Part shown: positions 9,163 to 17,108 of the stretch, piece after piece
How the letters are laid out: each line of letters opens with the position of its first letter
How positions within the stretch are numbered: the first letter of the stretch is position 1
NCBI GenBank assembly: GCA_963810485.1
Contig: CAWENQ010000001.1
Coordinates: 1 to 46,101 of the forward strand
Source of the DNA: DATKFM01 sp963810485
GTDB taxonomy: Bacteria; Pseudomonadota; Alphaproteobacteria; Dongiales; Dongiaceae
Reading direction: 5' to 3'
DNA length: 46,101 bases
Notes under the pieces: model-generated
Seen by the model: only the letters and a program-made list of their open reading frames with translations
What the model was told of the DNA's origin: nothing
The model's database searches: none
Made by a program: the position numbers and the translations under genes

Positions 9163-10352
9163 GACACTAGAACGGCACGGCGGATTCGGCTGCCAGGGAT
9201 CGCGACGTACGTGACAGAAGTAGAAGCCACAGCATTGGGCGAACTGTGTACTTGATGATCACGGCGGCGTGGTTTTGCACGTCGATTGTGGCCGCGAAGA
9301 ACTTCCTGTGAATTCAACGTAGTTAGCTTCGAAAAATGCAATGTAGCATCTCTATCATTGTGCCGTGGTGCGGGCAGTAGTGGCGACACATCCAGATTTT
9401 TGGTTTTGTTGCGGAGTGCTTTTGGCATGAATTGCTTCAGCAGGTGTACATCCGCTTCATGCCATTGCTGAGTTGCAGAGATGCCAAGCGCGCGGCGCAA
9501 TCGTCTTTCTGCCCGGTCGATGAACGGCTGCAATTTGTACATACAGCGGTCGCGGCGTTCGGCATTGCGGCGGAACCTGCGGGCGCGTCTCAGAATGCGG
9601 CGATCAATGGCGGCATTCAATGCTGCGGGCCTTGTAATTTCCACCAAACGCAGTTGCTGAGCGAAAAGCGCGCGGAAATCGAGTGACCGGAGTTCCGGCA
9701 AAGTCTGCGCACCGGCCCGCCTTATCGCACCGTTCTGTGTTTGCAATCGCACTTCGAAGTGCAGACACCAGCGTGCTTCATCGGGATCGCTGAGATCGTT
9801 GTCGGTTTTGGTCTTTCGGTCAGCATAGAAAACATGCTGGCGTCCTGTCCGGCTGTCACTGGATAGGTACACCAGCCCATCAATTTCGTTGCGACGGCGC
9901 TTGCCGGGCCAAAGTTGTGTGTGGTGGCGTTTGAAAAAGTCTCGGGCGCGTTGGGCTTCAGCGCGACTGTGGAATAGCTCATCAATCGCAAGTTCGATGT
10001 ACACATTGACGTGCTTGCCTGCGACCATGTTGAGGAAATGTGTGGCGGCATCTGTCGGTTGTTTGAGATCGATCTCTCGCCAATAAGTTGGTCGATGTCT
10101 TTCGCCTTTGTACTCATAGGGTCGGTTGGTGCGCACGTTCACCCTGTCACCGTTGAGCTTGCGCAGCGCGCCAATGTGATCGCGCGTCAGAAGCTTGTTG
10201 GTGGCCGTAGTCAATTTATCGACGTACGGAACTCTGCCAATGATTGATGTGCAGATTTCCAAAAACTCCCGTTCAACTTCTGACAAGGAATTGTAGGAAC
10301 GCGGTGCGCGCGCCTTGCCGTCGCCTGTCGGTCGGTTTAACATCTGTGGCAC
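9159..10352 (-). CDS. Replication-initiator-like protein (tentative)
   Basis: About 397 residues from GTG 10352 (GAGG at -9), or 394 from ATG 10343. Residues about 95-215 contain HVNVYIELAIDELF, an HH-containing helix (FFKRHHTQLWPGKRRRNE), YLSS and RWCLHFEVRLQ, and then a very basic region (about 240-300). Alternating short strands, a paired His and a Tyr-rich central domain recall rolling-circle or plasmid Rep proteins and phage gene II-type proteins, but I could not identify a definite HUH plus catalytic Tyr arrangement. The very basic C-terminus suggests nucleic acid binding. It lies in the integrated element upstream of the recombinase. Function is uncertain. Confidence 0.45.
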   Translation of the reverse strand: MPQMLNRPTGDGKARAPRSYNSLSEVEREFLEICTSIIGRVPYVDKLTTATNKLLTRDHIGALRKLNGDRVNVRTNRPYEYKGERHRPTYWREIDLKQPTDAATHFLNMVAGKHVNVYIELAIDELFHSRAEAQRARDFFKRHHTQLWPGKRRRNEIDGLVYLSSDSRTGRQHVFYADRKTKTDNDLSDPDEARWCLHFEVRLQTQNGAIRRAGAQTLPELRSLDFRALFAQQLRLVEITRPAALNAAIDRRILRRARRFRRNAERRDRCMYKLQPFIDRAERRLRRALGISATQQWHEADVHLLKQFMPKALRNKTKNLDVSPLLPAPRHNDRDATLHFSKLTTLNSQEVLRGHNRRAKPRRRDHQVHSSPNAVASTSVTYVAIPGSRIRRAVLVS

Positions 10353-10411
10353 GATATCGCCTCACACGATGTCGGCGCGTTGCCCGACGCGCTAGGTAAT
10401 TCTTCTAAAAG

Positions 10412-10445
10412 CCGCCGCGCTGCCCTTCATCAATTGGCGCGGCGG
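10412..10445 (-). terminator. Rho-independent terminator
   Basis: A perfect nine-base stem (CCGCCGCGC 10412-10420 with GCGCGGCGG 10437-10445) and a 16-base loop. On the minus strand it is followed by CTTTTAG, ending transcription of the gene at 10455-10757. On the plus strand TTCGTTTT follows, so it may act in both directions. Confidence 0.65.
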
Positions 10446-10454
10446 TTCGTTTTA

Positions 10455-10757
10455 CTAGCTGGCCGCGCGGCGCGCCTTCCCATGCTTCTTGCCGGTCCTA
10501 GCTGCCTGCGCAGTCAGATTCCGCAACGTAACGGAGCGGCGCTTTTTCTTGCCAACTTCGGCGGTCTTGCCGTGTTTCGCCACGATCTTCCGCAACGTCG
10601 CGGCCGATTGCGTGCTTTCAAATCCGGCGTGGATCAGCAGACGGCAAGCATCGGACCATGAAACGTAAGCGCCGGGACTTTTGCGCCGCATGGACTCCAA
10701 CGTCCAATTGACGATGCCCAATTCGATTGGCGAGCAAAGAAACCCTTTGATTTTCAT
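10455..10757 (-). CDS. Small basic hypothetical protein (100 aa)
   Basis: Starts at ATG 10757 with GGAGTAGGT upstream and ends just before a strong terminator. The C-terminal half is very rich in Lys and Arg (KHGK, GKKKRRS, ARTGKKHGKARRA), and the N-terminal half looks helical (WSDACRLLIHAGF). It is plausibly a DNA-binding accessory or regulatory protein of the element, such as an excision or control factor, since it lies between the Rep-like gene and the divergent recombinase. No family is recognised, so the role is inference from position and charge. Confidence 0.55.
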   Translation of the reverse strand: MKIKGFLCSPIELGIVNWTLESMRRKSPGAYVSWSDACRLLIHAGFESTQSAATLRKIVAKHGKTAEVGKKKRRSVTLRNLTAQAARTGKKHGKARRAAS

Positions 10758-10899
10758 CGCACCTACTCCATTCAGCAGCTTTGAAGTGTTTTCAAATTTC
10801 GGCGCTTAATCAAGAAAATTCGTCGCCCTGGTGTGGGGCTTGTTTCAGCTACCACATGGGGCTATCTTTTAAAGAATTACAAAGCACTGAGGGGCACCC

Positions 10900-12621
10900 A
10901 TGATCAGCGCAGTCACCTACTCCCGGTTTTCGACTGACAACCAACGCGACGCCTCGATTGCGGATCAGCAGCGGATTTGTCACGAATACGCGAAGCGGCA
11001 AGGCTTGCACGTCACCAAGGACTATGCCGACAAGGCGGCTTCGGGCACCACGTCCGACCGTCCCGCGTATCGGGAAATGAAGGCAGCCGCCGAAGCACAC
11101 GGCTTTAATGTTTTGGTTGTTGTCGATCTCTCCCGACTGGCGCGCGACAACGGGGAGTTACAGACCCTGTTGAAGCGTCTGAAGTTCCATGGCGTGCGTG
11201 TCGTCGCTGTCACCGACGATTACGACAGCGATTCGGAGAACGCCAAGCTATCGGCGGGCTTTCGTGGATTGATGTCTGATTTGTATGTCGATGAGGTGCG
11301 AAAGAAAGTCAGCGCCAGCATGATCGGACTGGCGCTGAAAGCGGCACCGACAGGCGGACGCTGCTACGGCTACAAGATTCAGCCCACCTATGACCCCAGC
11401 GGCACGACCGACCAATATGGCCGCCCGGCCATCGTTTCTAAGCGATTGGAGATTGAGCCTGCCGAAGCAAAGACCGTCGTGCAAATTTTCCAGTGGTACG
11501 CTGAAGGCAAGCCGCCCAAGTGGATCGCCAGCGAATTGACCCGGCGCGGCGTGCCACCAGCGCGCGGCAAGGCGTGGTCGGCGTCATCGATCTATCCGAA
11601 TGCCACCAAGGCCGTCGGCATTCTTCAAAACGAGCTTTACCGGGGCCGCTTGATCTACAACAGGACCAAATGGGTGCGGCACCCCGACCGAAATTGCCGC
11701 ATCAGATTTGAACGGCCAGCAACCGAATGGGTGACGCGGGACGTTCCCGAATTGCGCATCGTCGGTGACGCGTTATGGACCGCCGCACAGAATCGTCGCG
11801 GTGAAATCCATGCGGCTAGCGCCAACATCCGTGCGGCGTTGGGGCCGAAGAGCAGGACCGGCAGGCACGGCAAGTATCTGTTCAGCGGAATCCTACGTTG
11901 CGATATCTGCGGCGGCCTTCTCAGCATCCATGGACCAAACACCTACAGATGTTCCACCTATCAAAACCGGGGCCGGTCGGCGTGCCGCAATTCCACCCCG
12001 GTTAGGCGCGATCTGCTGGAAACCAAATTGCTGGCGGCGATCAAAGACGATCTGTTCACCCCGGAAGCCCTTGAGCGGTTCAAGCTGGCCGTCCGGCAAT
12101 CCCTTATCGCCCAACGCGCCAACAGCGGCGCGGATCAGCAACGCATCGACAAGGACATGGCCCGGCTGGAATTCGAGCGGGACAACATCATGGCCGCCCT
12201 TCGGGAAGGGATTCGCACACCCACCACCAAGGCGGCCTTGGAAAAGGAAGAAGCCGATCTGGCGCGGTTGCGGGAGATGAAGCGGCGCACCGAGCCCCAG
12301 CTAGACGATATCGACGCCTTGGTGCCTGAGTTGACCCGGCACTATGGCGAGATGCTGAAGCGATTGGGCAGCGATTGTGTCGGACCGGAGATGAGCAAAG
12401 CGCGGCATGCAATCCGGCTGCTGACGGGCGGCGAGATACGGATACTGCCATCAAAATCGGAGCGCGATGCGAAGGGCCGCCCGGTCATCAAAGCTTTTCT
12501 GCAAGGTGACTATCGCGGGCTGGTCCGGCTTGCCGACGATGTACGCAAGCCATTGAAAATGCGCAATTGGGTAAATGTGGTAGCGGAGGAGGGATTCGAA
12601 CCCCCGACACAAGGATTATGA
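10900..12621 (+). CDS. Large serine recombinase (integrase)
   Basis: 573 residues. The N-terminal resolvase domain has YSRFST (residues 7-12, catalytic Ser11 with Arg9), DRPAYREM (53-60) and DLSRLARD (76-83). A recombinase domain follows (about 150-290), then a zinc ribbon with Cys334, 337, 351 and 362, then a coiled-coil-like region (about 400-470). This is the standard order for phage- and element-type large serine recombinases, which cut both strands at att sites and need a directionality factor for excision. The last residues, GFEPPTQGL, and the TGA at 12619-12621 are encoded by the complement of tRNA-Met, so the gene is completed by the attachment site. It probably integrated the element found at lower coordinates. 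Confidence 0.95.
   Translation: MISAVTYSRFSTDNQRDASIADQQRICHEYAKRQGLHVTKDYADKAASGTTSDRPAYREMKAAAEAHGFNVLVVVDLSRLARDNGELQTLLKRLKFHGVRVVAVTDDYDSDSENAKLSAGFRGLMSDLYVDEVRKKVSASMIGLALKAAPTGGRCYGYKIQPTYDPSGTTDQYGRPAIVSKRLEIEPAEAKTVVQIFQWYAEGKPPKWIASELTRRGVPPARGKAWSASSIYPNATKAVGILQNELYRGRLIYNRTKWVRHPDRNCRIRFERPATEWVTRDVPELRIVGDALWTAAQNRRGEIHAASANIRAALGPKSRTGRHGKYLFSGILRCDICGGLLSIHGPNTYRCSTYQNRGRSACRNSTPVRRDLLETKLLAAIKDDLFTPEALERFKLAVRQSLIAQRANSGADQQRIDKDMARLEFERDNIMAALREGIRTPTTKAALEKEEADLARLREMKRRTEPQLDDIDALVPELTRHYGEMLKRLGSDCVGPEMSKARHAIRLLTGGEIRILPSKSERDAKGRPVIKAFLQGDYRGLVRLADDVRKPLKMRNWVNVVAEEGFEPPTQGL
12578..12621. other. Attachment-site junction (recombinase 3' end within tRNA-Met)
   Basis: Forty-four bases belong both to the 3' half of the tRNA gene and, on the other strand, to the recombinase reading frame. 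This is a known arrangement in which integration regenerates a functional tRNA and supplies the integrase stop codon. I looked for a second copy of the tRNA 3' end at lower coordinates and found none of useful length, so the other end of the element is undefined. Confidence 0.6.
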
Positions 12622-12654
12622 TTCCTCTGCTCTAACCAGCTGAGCTACTCCGCC
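12578..12654 (-). tRNA. tRNA-Met (CAT), elongator type
   Basis: Read on the minus strand it folds as a full cloverleaf. The acceptor begins GGCGGAG (12654 downward). The D arm is GCTC...GAGC. The anticodon stem GAGGA/TCCTT carries the seven-base loop ATCATAA with anticodon CAT. The T arm is GGGGG TTCGAAT CCCTC, and CCA is encoded at 12578-12580. G1 pairs with U72, unlike the C1/A72 mismatch of initiators. The alternative tRNA-Ile2 (lysidine) seems less likely from the overall sequence. Its 3' half overlaps the end of the recombinase gene. Confidence 0.92.
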
Positions 12655-12706
12655 ATCACGGGCCGCACCGCGGGGCGCATGGATATAGGTCGCCATGCCG
12701 CCCCGG

Positions 12707-13898
12707 TCAAGCAAGGGGGCGGGCGATCCAACCGCCGCCCAGGAGGCGCTCGCCGGCATAAAAAACGGCGGCCTGGCCGGGAGATACGCCGTATTGGGGG
12801 GTGGTGAAGGTGAGGCCCGCCGCCCCCTCCTCCAGGCCCAATGTCGCCCTTACCGCCGGCGTGGTGGAACGGACTTTGACGTCGACTTCCAATGCCTCGC
12901 CGGGAGCCGTGGCCGGGCCGAGCCAATTCAGGTCGGTCATCTGGATCGAACGAGACCGCCAGCGCGCTCTTGGGGCCGACGATGACGCGGTGGTTTTCCG
13001 GGTCGAGGCGCAGCACGTAGAGCGGTTCGCCGGGCGACGCCGGATCCACCAGACCGAGGCCGCGGCGCTGGCCGACGGTGTAGTTGATGATGCCCTGGTG
13101 CCGGCCCAACACGCGGCCGTCCTTGTGCACGATCTCCCCCGCCTCCACCGCGCCCGGGCGGAGCTTGGCCACGACCGAGGCGTAGTCGCCTGATGGCACG
13201 AAGCAGATATCCTGGCTGTCGGGCTTGGCGGCCACGGGCAGATCGAGCCGCGCCGCGATGTCGCGGGTCGCGGTCTTCGCGAGATCGCCCAGGGGGAAGC
13301 GCAGGAAATCGAGCTGCGCGCGCGTGGTCGCGAACAGGAAATAACTCTGGTCGCGCGTGGGATCCGCGCCGCGATGCATCTCAACGCTCGCATCCGTCAC
13401 CACGCGCCGCGCATAATGGCCGGTGGCCAGCGCCTCGGCGCCGAGGTCGCGCGCGGTCTGCAGGAGGTCGCGGAACTTCACCCGCTGATTGCAGCGCACG
13501 CAGGGGATCGGCGTCGCGCCCGCGAGATAGGTGTCGGCGAAATCGTCCATCACCTCGGCGCGGAAGCGGCTCTCATAGTCGAGCACATAGTGCGGCATGC
13601 CGAGCTTGTCGGCGACGCGGCGCGCGTCATGGATGTCCTGGCCGGCGCAGCAGGCGCCCTTGCGGCCCACGGCCGCGCCGTGATCGTAGAGCTGCAGCGT
13701 GATGCCGACGACGTCATAGCCCGCGGCCTTCATCAGCGCGGCGGTGACGGAGCTATCGACGCCGCCCGACATGGCCACCACCACGCGCGTCGCGCCGGGC
13801 GCCTTGTGTCCACCTACGCCAAGGCTTCGGTGGATTCGGGCGCCCGCCATCGCAAGGGTTTCGGCGGCGCTATCGGCGATGTGGCTGGTCTCGATCAT
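12707..13898 (-). CDS. mnmA: tRNA-specific 2-thiouridylase MnmA (one apparent frameshift)
   Basis: MnmA makes the s2U34 modification of tRNA Lys/Glu/Gln using ATP and sulfur relayed from a cysteine desulfurase. The PP-loop SGGVDSS is at about residues 43-49, the catalytic cysteines are in CVRCN and SQDICF, and the C-terminus ends in WIARPLA. Start ATG 13898 gives the usual MIETSHIADSAA opening. One extra base at 12950-12951 shifts the frame. Read as TC[G/T] (Ser written twice) it restores IQMTDLNWLG, and the length becomes exactly 396 residues. Residues 20-32 are an insertion encoded by a palindromic repeat. tRNA-Met lies 53 bases downstream on the same strand. Confidence 0.9.
13809..13834. 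repeat. Palindromic element inside mnmA
   Basis: TCCACC (13809-13814) and GGTGGA (13829-13834) are inverted around an inner GCC/GGC pair, with AAGGCTTC in the loop region. It lies inside the mnmA N-terminus and is translated in frame as part of residues 20-32 (IHRSLGVGGH), between the normal leader and the PP-loop domain. Confidence 0.65.
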
Positions 13899-14048
13899 GG
13901 CGCGGAATATAGGGATTTTGGGCTTTTCCGCCACTGCTAACTGCGGGCAAACCTTGTCACCCTCGCGTAAGCGACAGGCTGCGAGTTGTTGGCGCTGCGC
14001 CCGCGCGACCGTTAATATCCCGCGCGAATATTTGGAAAGGACTCCCCC

Positions 14049-14723
14049 ATGGCGTTGACGTTTTATTACGGCTCGGGCTCGCCCTATGCGTGGAAGGTGT
14101 GGCTGGCGCTGGAGCACAAGGGCATTCCCTATGAGTTCAAGCTGCTGTCCTTCGATGCCGGCGACACCCAGAAGCCCGAGTACCTGAAAGTGAACCCGCG
14201 CGCCCAGGTGCCGGCGATCCTGCATGACGGCTTCGCGCTGTTCGAGTCGACGGCAATCTGCGAGTACCTGGAGGAACGTTTTCCGCACCGGCCGCTGCTG
14301 CCGCTGGAGCCGCAGCCGCGCGCCCTGGTGCGCCGGCTGGTGCTGGAGGCGGAGAGCCAGATGCCCAAGGCCGGGCGCGAGCTGATGGACCAGACACTGT
14401 ACCGTCCGAAAGACCAGCCGGAGGATCCCGCCAAGATCGCCGCGGCGATGGACGTGATGAAGGCGGAGCTGGCGCGCTGGGAGGGCTACCTGGCCGGCGG
14501 TTCCACAGCGGGCAGCGCCGGCGGCGGCGATTTCCTCGCGGGCACGATGACCCTGGCGGATTTCGCGCTGTTCCCGTGGGTGCGCATCTTGCGCCGCCTG
14601 CAGCAACGCCTGCCCCATATCAAAGCCGGCGACGACATCCCCAAGGGACTGCAGGCCTGGATGGGAAGGATCGAGGCGCTGCCCTACTACGAGAAGACTA
14701 TCCCGCCCCATTGGAAGGGGTGA
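14049..14723 (+). CDS. Glutathione S-transferase family protein
   Basis: 224 residues with a good Shine-Dalgarno (GGAAAGGA) before ATG. The N-terminal thioredoxin-like domain has YYGSGSPYAWKVWLALEHK, where the Ser/Tyr near residues 8-13 would activate glutathione, then NPRAQVPAIL with the cis-Pro, and ESTAICEYLEERFP, where Glu-Ser binds glutathione. The C-terminal helical domain contains LADFALFPWVRIL with the conserved N-cap Asp. It is a cytosolic conjugation or detoxification enzyme, and the substrate cannot be told. It is transcribed divergently from mnmA with a 150-base gap. Confidence 0.88.
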   Translation: MALTFYYGSGSPYAWKVWLALEHKGIPYEFKLLSFDAGDTQKPEYLKVNPRAQVPAILHDGFALFESTAICEYLEERFPHRPLLPLEPQPRALVRRLVLEAESQMPKAGRELMDQTLYRPKDQPEDPAKIAAAMDVMKAELARWEGYLAGGSTAGSAGGGDFLAGTMTLADFALFPWVRILRRLQQRLPHIKAGDDIPKGLQAWMGRIEALPYYEKTIPPHWKG

Positions 14724-15279
14724 AGTGGCGGTGAGGCCGTAGGGTTTCACGCGAAGGCGCGGAGACGCGAAGGCCGGGTGTTCTGTAGGCGCGTCCTCGG
14801 GCTTGACCCGAGGATCGAAACCCGCCCTTCTCGCCGCGTTCCCCGCTGATCGCCCGCTGGACGATCCCGCGGAGGCCCAATCCGAGCGATCAACTCCATT
14901 TCCAGCGAGAACCGCCGCTGGACGGAGCAATCCGGACGAGCCGGGGCGACGGTATCCCGCATACGCCGAGTTGCGCATCTTTGCGCTATTTTCCGCCCAA
15001 TTTTTCGCACTTAACCTATTATCCAAAAAGGACAATACACGAGAAAGTACGAAATCTGGGGGACCCTGATTTTGTGGAACGATGCCATGCAAGGGAATCA
15101 ACCGGAATTGGGAAACGCAGAAGCGTTTCGATCCGATCCAGAAATCTTGTCTCATGGCATGCATCATTTTAGCGCGTGGATAATCGCCCGCCGACAAAGC
15201 CAGTCAGTGCAAATTCCATGATAGAACATTTAGAGAATAAATTCCAGGACAGACGAGCCAAAGGCACCATGCTGGATGA
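14724..15279. other. Intergenic, repeat-rich, no supported gene
   Basis: It begins with a half-copy (about 14749-14774) of the CACGCG...CGCGGAG palindromic repeat also found at 27139-27203. The rest contains short open frames with no family resemblance. The segment at about 15040-15190 has lower GC and looks like a decayed repeat or remnant. Confidence 0.4.
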
Positions 15280-15477
15280 TCAGCTTATGATTTTCGTCAG
15301 GTTCTTCGCGGCGCGCAGTTTTTCAGGAGTCGTGTAAAGCGGGCCTTGCATTGCGCCACCGGGAGCAGCGCCAAACGGAATCTTCTGTTCGAGTTTCAGC
15401 GCCGGTCCTTTGACGATGACTTCGTATTTCCCGCCATCGCCATAGGGCTCAATATGCTCAATCTCCGCGAAATGAGT
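15280..15477 (-). pseudogene. C-terminal remnant of an unidentified protein
   Basis: An open frame ending at TGA 15280-15282 encodes a well-formed domain end: AEIEHIEPYGDGGKYEV, GPALKLEQKIPFGAAPGGAM and LYTTPEKLRAAKNLTKII. It looks like real coding sequence with ordered codon use, but it has no start codon. Upstream it runs into the 3' end of the neighbouring membrane-protein gene in another frame. I do not recognise the family with confidence. It is probably what remains after a deletion. Confidence 0.45.
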
Positions 15478-15505
15478 GATCCCCGGAGCTAGTCTCCCGC
15501 ACAGG

Positions 15506-17065
15506 TCACGCCGCTGCCGGCACCAACGCAGCCTTCGGCCGCGCCGCGCCCTGCTTCGCCGGCCGGGACACCGCGCATTCGATGCAGCCGAGGGTGCCGC
15601 CGGCCAGGGCGGCGGTCATCTCGGCCGTCAGAACGAAGGAGTCCGGCAGCACGCCGAAACTGACCAAGGGATTGAAGCCCGCCAGGATCGAGATCCTTGC
15701 CGCGACCAGCGTGGCGATAGCGGCGACGGCCGCGTGGGCGACGAAGTCGACGGCGGTGTTGAGGGCCTTGACCGGCGTCAGCTCATGGCTCGAGAGGCTG
15801 ACGAACAGCGTCGCCACCGCGGCCGGCGGAATCGCCCAGGGCAGCCACACCATGATCGACAGCTCTTCGTTCCTAAGCCAGGCGCGGATGGCGCCGACAA
15901 TCAGGGCGGGCAGCAGCGCTACCAGGAATGCGCCGATGAAGGTGATGATGCGCGACAGCGTCAGGTCCTGCCACTCCAGCGCCTGGCCGAATTGCCGCCG
16001 GTCCAGCAGGTACATCTGCACGCCGGCCGCGAACATGATCGACAGCACGAACATCGGGCCGGCCAGGATGCCAATCGTCGCGCATTGCCGGTACATCGCC
16101 ATCAGCACTTCGGCCTGGGATTGATCCGGGCGGAAGCCCATCTTGGAGAGCGTGACATAGGCGCCGGCGCCCAGGCCGATGCCGATGGCCAGGATGACGG
16201 CGACGCCCCCCAGGGCGATCTGGTTGAAGGTGAAGCGCCAGTGGCCGGCGGCGATATGCGGAATCTTCAGTTCGTTCGCCAGCACGTCGCGGGCATCGTA
16301 TTCGTCGCGCTCCACATGCAGTACGGCGCAGGCGATCAGGCGCGCCAGCCGCTTGTTGATCGCCTGCCATTCGAAGCTGGAAACCTGCTCCTGTTCCTTG
16401 GCCTTCTCGTCGTCGACGCCTTCGACGGCGTTCGCCGCCTCGACCTGCTTGTCCAACTCCTCCTTGACCGAGCGGTATTGAGCGAAGAACTCGCCATAGT
16501 CGCGAGCCGCCGTGACCCGCGGCGACGCCTTCAGCTTCTTCATGCATTTCTTGAGCCGGGCATAGAGCCGGGCGCCGTCGTTCATGTCGCCGCCGTCGGT
16601 GATGCCGAGCAGCTGGGACAGGCCGTAGAGAATCTCGTCCGCCAGATGCCGCACCTTCAGCGGGATGCTGGCGAAGTTGTGGAACTTCGCGCGCAGCCGC
16701 TCGTCCAGCCGCTTGAACAGCGGCAGGGCCGGCAGCACCGCGGTCACCGCCATCGCCGCCCAGGCGGGCGAGCCGATCTGCTTGTCGCCGATGGTGCCGA
16801 TGTACTTCTTCAGGATCTCCTGCGTGAACTCGAAACTGCCGCAGCCGATCAGCACGGCATAAAGCAGGCCATAGGCGCCGGTATAGGTGAAGGCCGCGAG
16901 CAGGAAGCGGAACCGCGTGGTGAATGAGCTGGTGGGAATGCGAGGATCGACTTCGTCCTCGTCCCACCGGCGGTCGCCGAAGCGGGTCCAGCCGAACATC
17001 CAGACCGCCGTCAGGCCGATCCAGAAGCTGGGATCCGCCAGCAGGACACCGAACACCAAGTTCAT
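15506..17065 (-). CDS. Polytopic inner-membrane protein of unknown function (519 aa)
   Basis: Two or three hydrophobic segments lie in the first 135 residues (FWIGLTAVWMFGW, FLLAAFTYTGAYGLLYAVLIG, AAMAVTAVLPALPLF). A charged cytoplasmic-type helical domain follows (about 140-265, EELDKQVEAANAVEG), then five or six more transmembrane segments (about 275-480), for example FNQIALGGVAVILAIGIGLGA. A short Ala/Pro-rich tail ends the protein. No catalytic or transporter signature is visible. The next gene upstream on the same strand encodes a small exported Cys-rich peptide, so the two may be co-transcribed. Coding is supported by length and membrane topology. Confidence 0.75.
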   Translation of the reverse strand: MNLVFGVLLADPSFWIGLTAVWMFGWTRFGDRRWDEDEVDPRIPTSSFTTRFRFLLAAFTYTGAYGLLYAVLIGCGSFEFTQEILKKYIGTIGDKQIGSPAWAAMAVTAVLPALPLFKRLDERLRAKFHNFASIPLKVRHLADEILYGLSQLLGITDGGDMNDGARLYARLKKCMKKLKASPRVTAARDYGEFFAQYRSVKEELDKQVEAANAVEGVDDEKAKEQEQVSSFEWQAINKRLARLIACAVLHVERDEYDARDVLANELKIPHIAAGHWRFTFNQIALGGVAVILAIGIGLGAGAYVTLSKMGFRPDQSQAEVLMAMYRQCATIGILAGPMFVLSIMFAAGVQMYLLDRRQFGQALEWQDLTLSRIITFIGAFLVALLPALIVGAIRAWLRNEELSIMVWLPWAIPPAAVATLFVSLSSHELTPVKALNTAVDFVAHAAVAAIATLVAARISILAGFNPLVSFGVLPDSFVLTAEMTAALAGGTLGCIECAVSRPAKQGAARPKAALVPAAA

Positions 17066-17108
17066 AGGAATATCCTCCCGAGCAGACCCCCGGGGATCCG
17101 CTCACTCT

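Larger units (their letters stand above)
5184..12621. mobile_element. Integrated element at tRNA-Met (left end approximate)
   Basis: The element is defined by the serine recombinase reading into tRNA-Met, visibly lower GC than the flanks, a run of unrecognised short genes, a Rep-like gene and the concentration of TGTACA words from 5184 to 10003. I see no capsid, tail, portal, conjugation, toxin, restriction or resistance gene that would classify it. The right end lies in the tRNA. The left end is placed only by the first TGTACA and could be anywhere between about 4.9 and 5.7 kb. Confidence 0.55.

Noticed and set aside
15040..15190. An insertion-sequence remnant
   Set aside because: The composition is unusual, but I found no transposase motif, no clear terminal inverted repeats and no target duplication.
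12645..15197. An 850-codon minus-strand frame spanning mnmA and upstream sequence
   Set aside because: Only the mnmA part (start 13898) matches a family. Upstream of it the frame runs antisense through the GST gene and repeats.
15476..16927. A 483-codon open frame antisense to the membrane protein
   Set aside because: Same shadow effect: the composition is Arg/Gln/Gly rich with no family match, while the minus strand encodes clear membrane helices.
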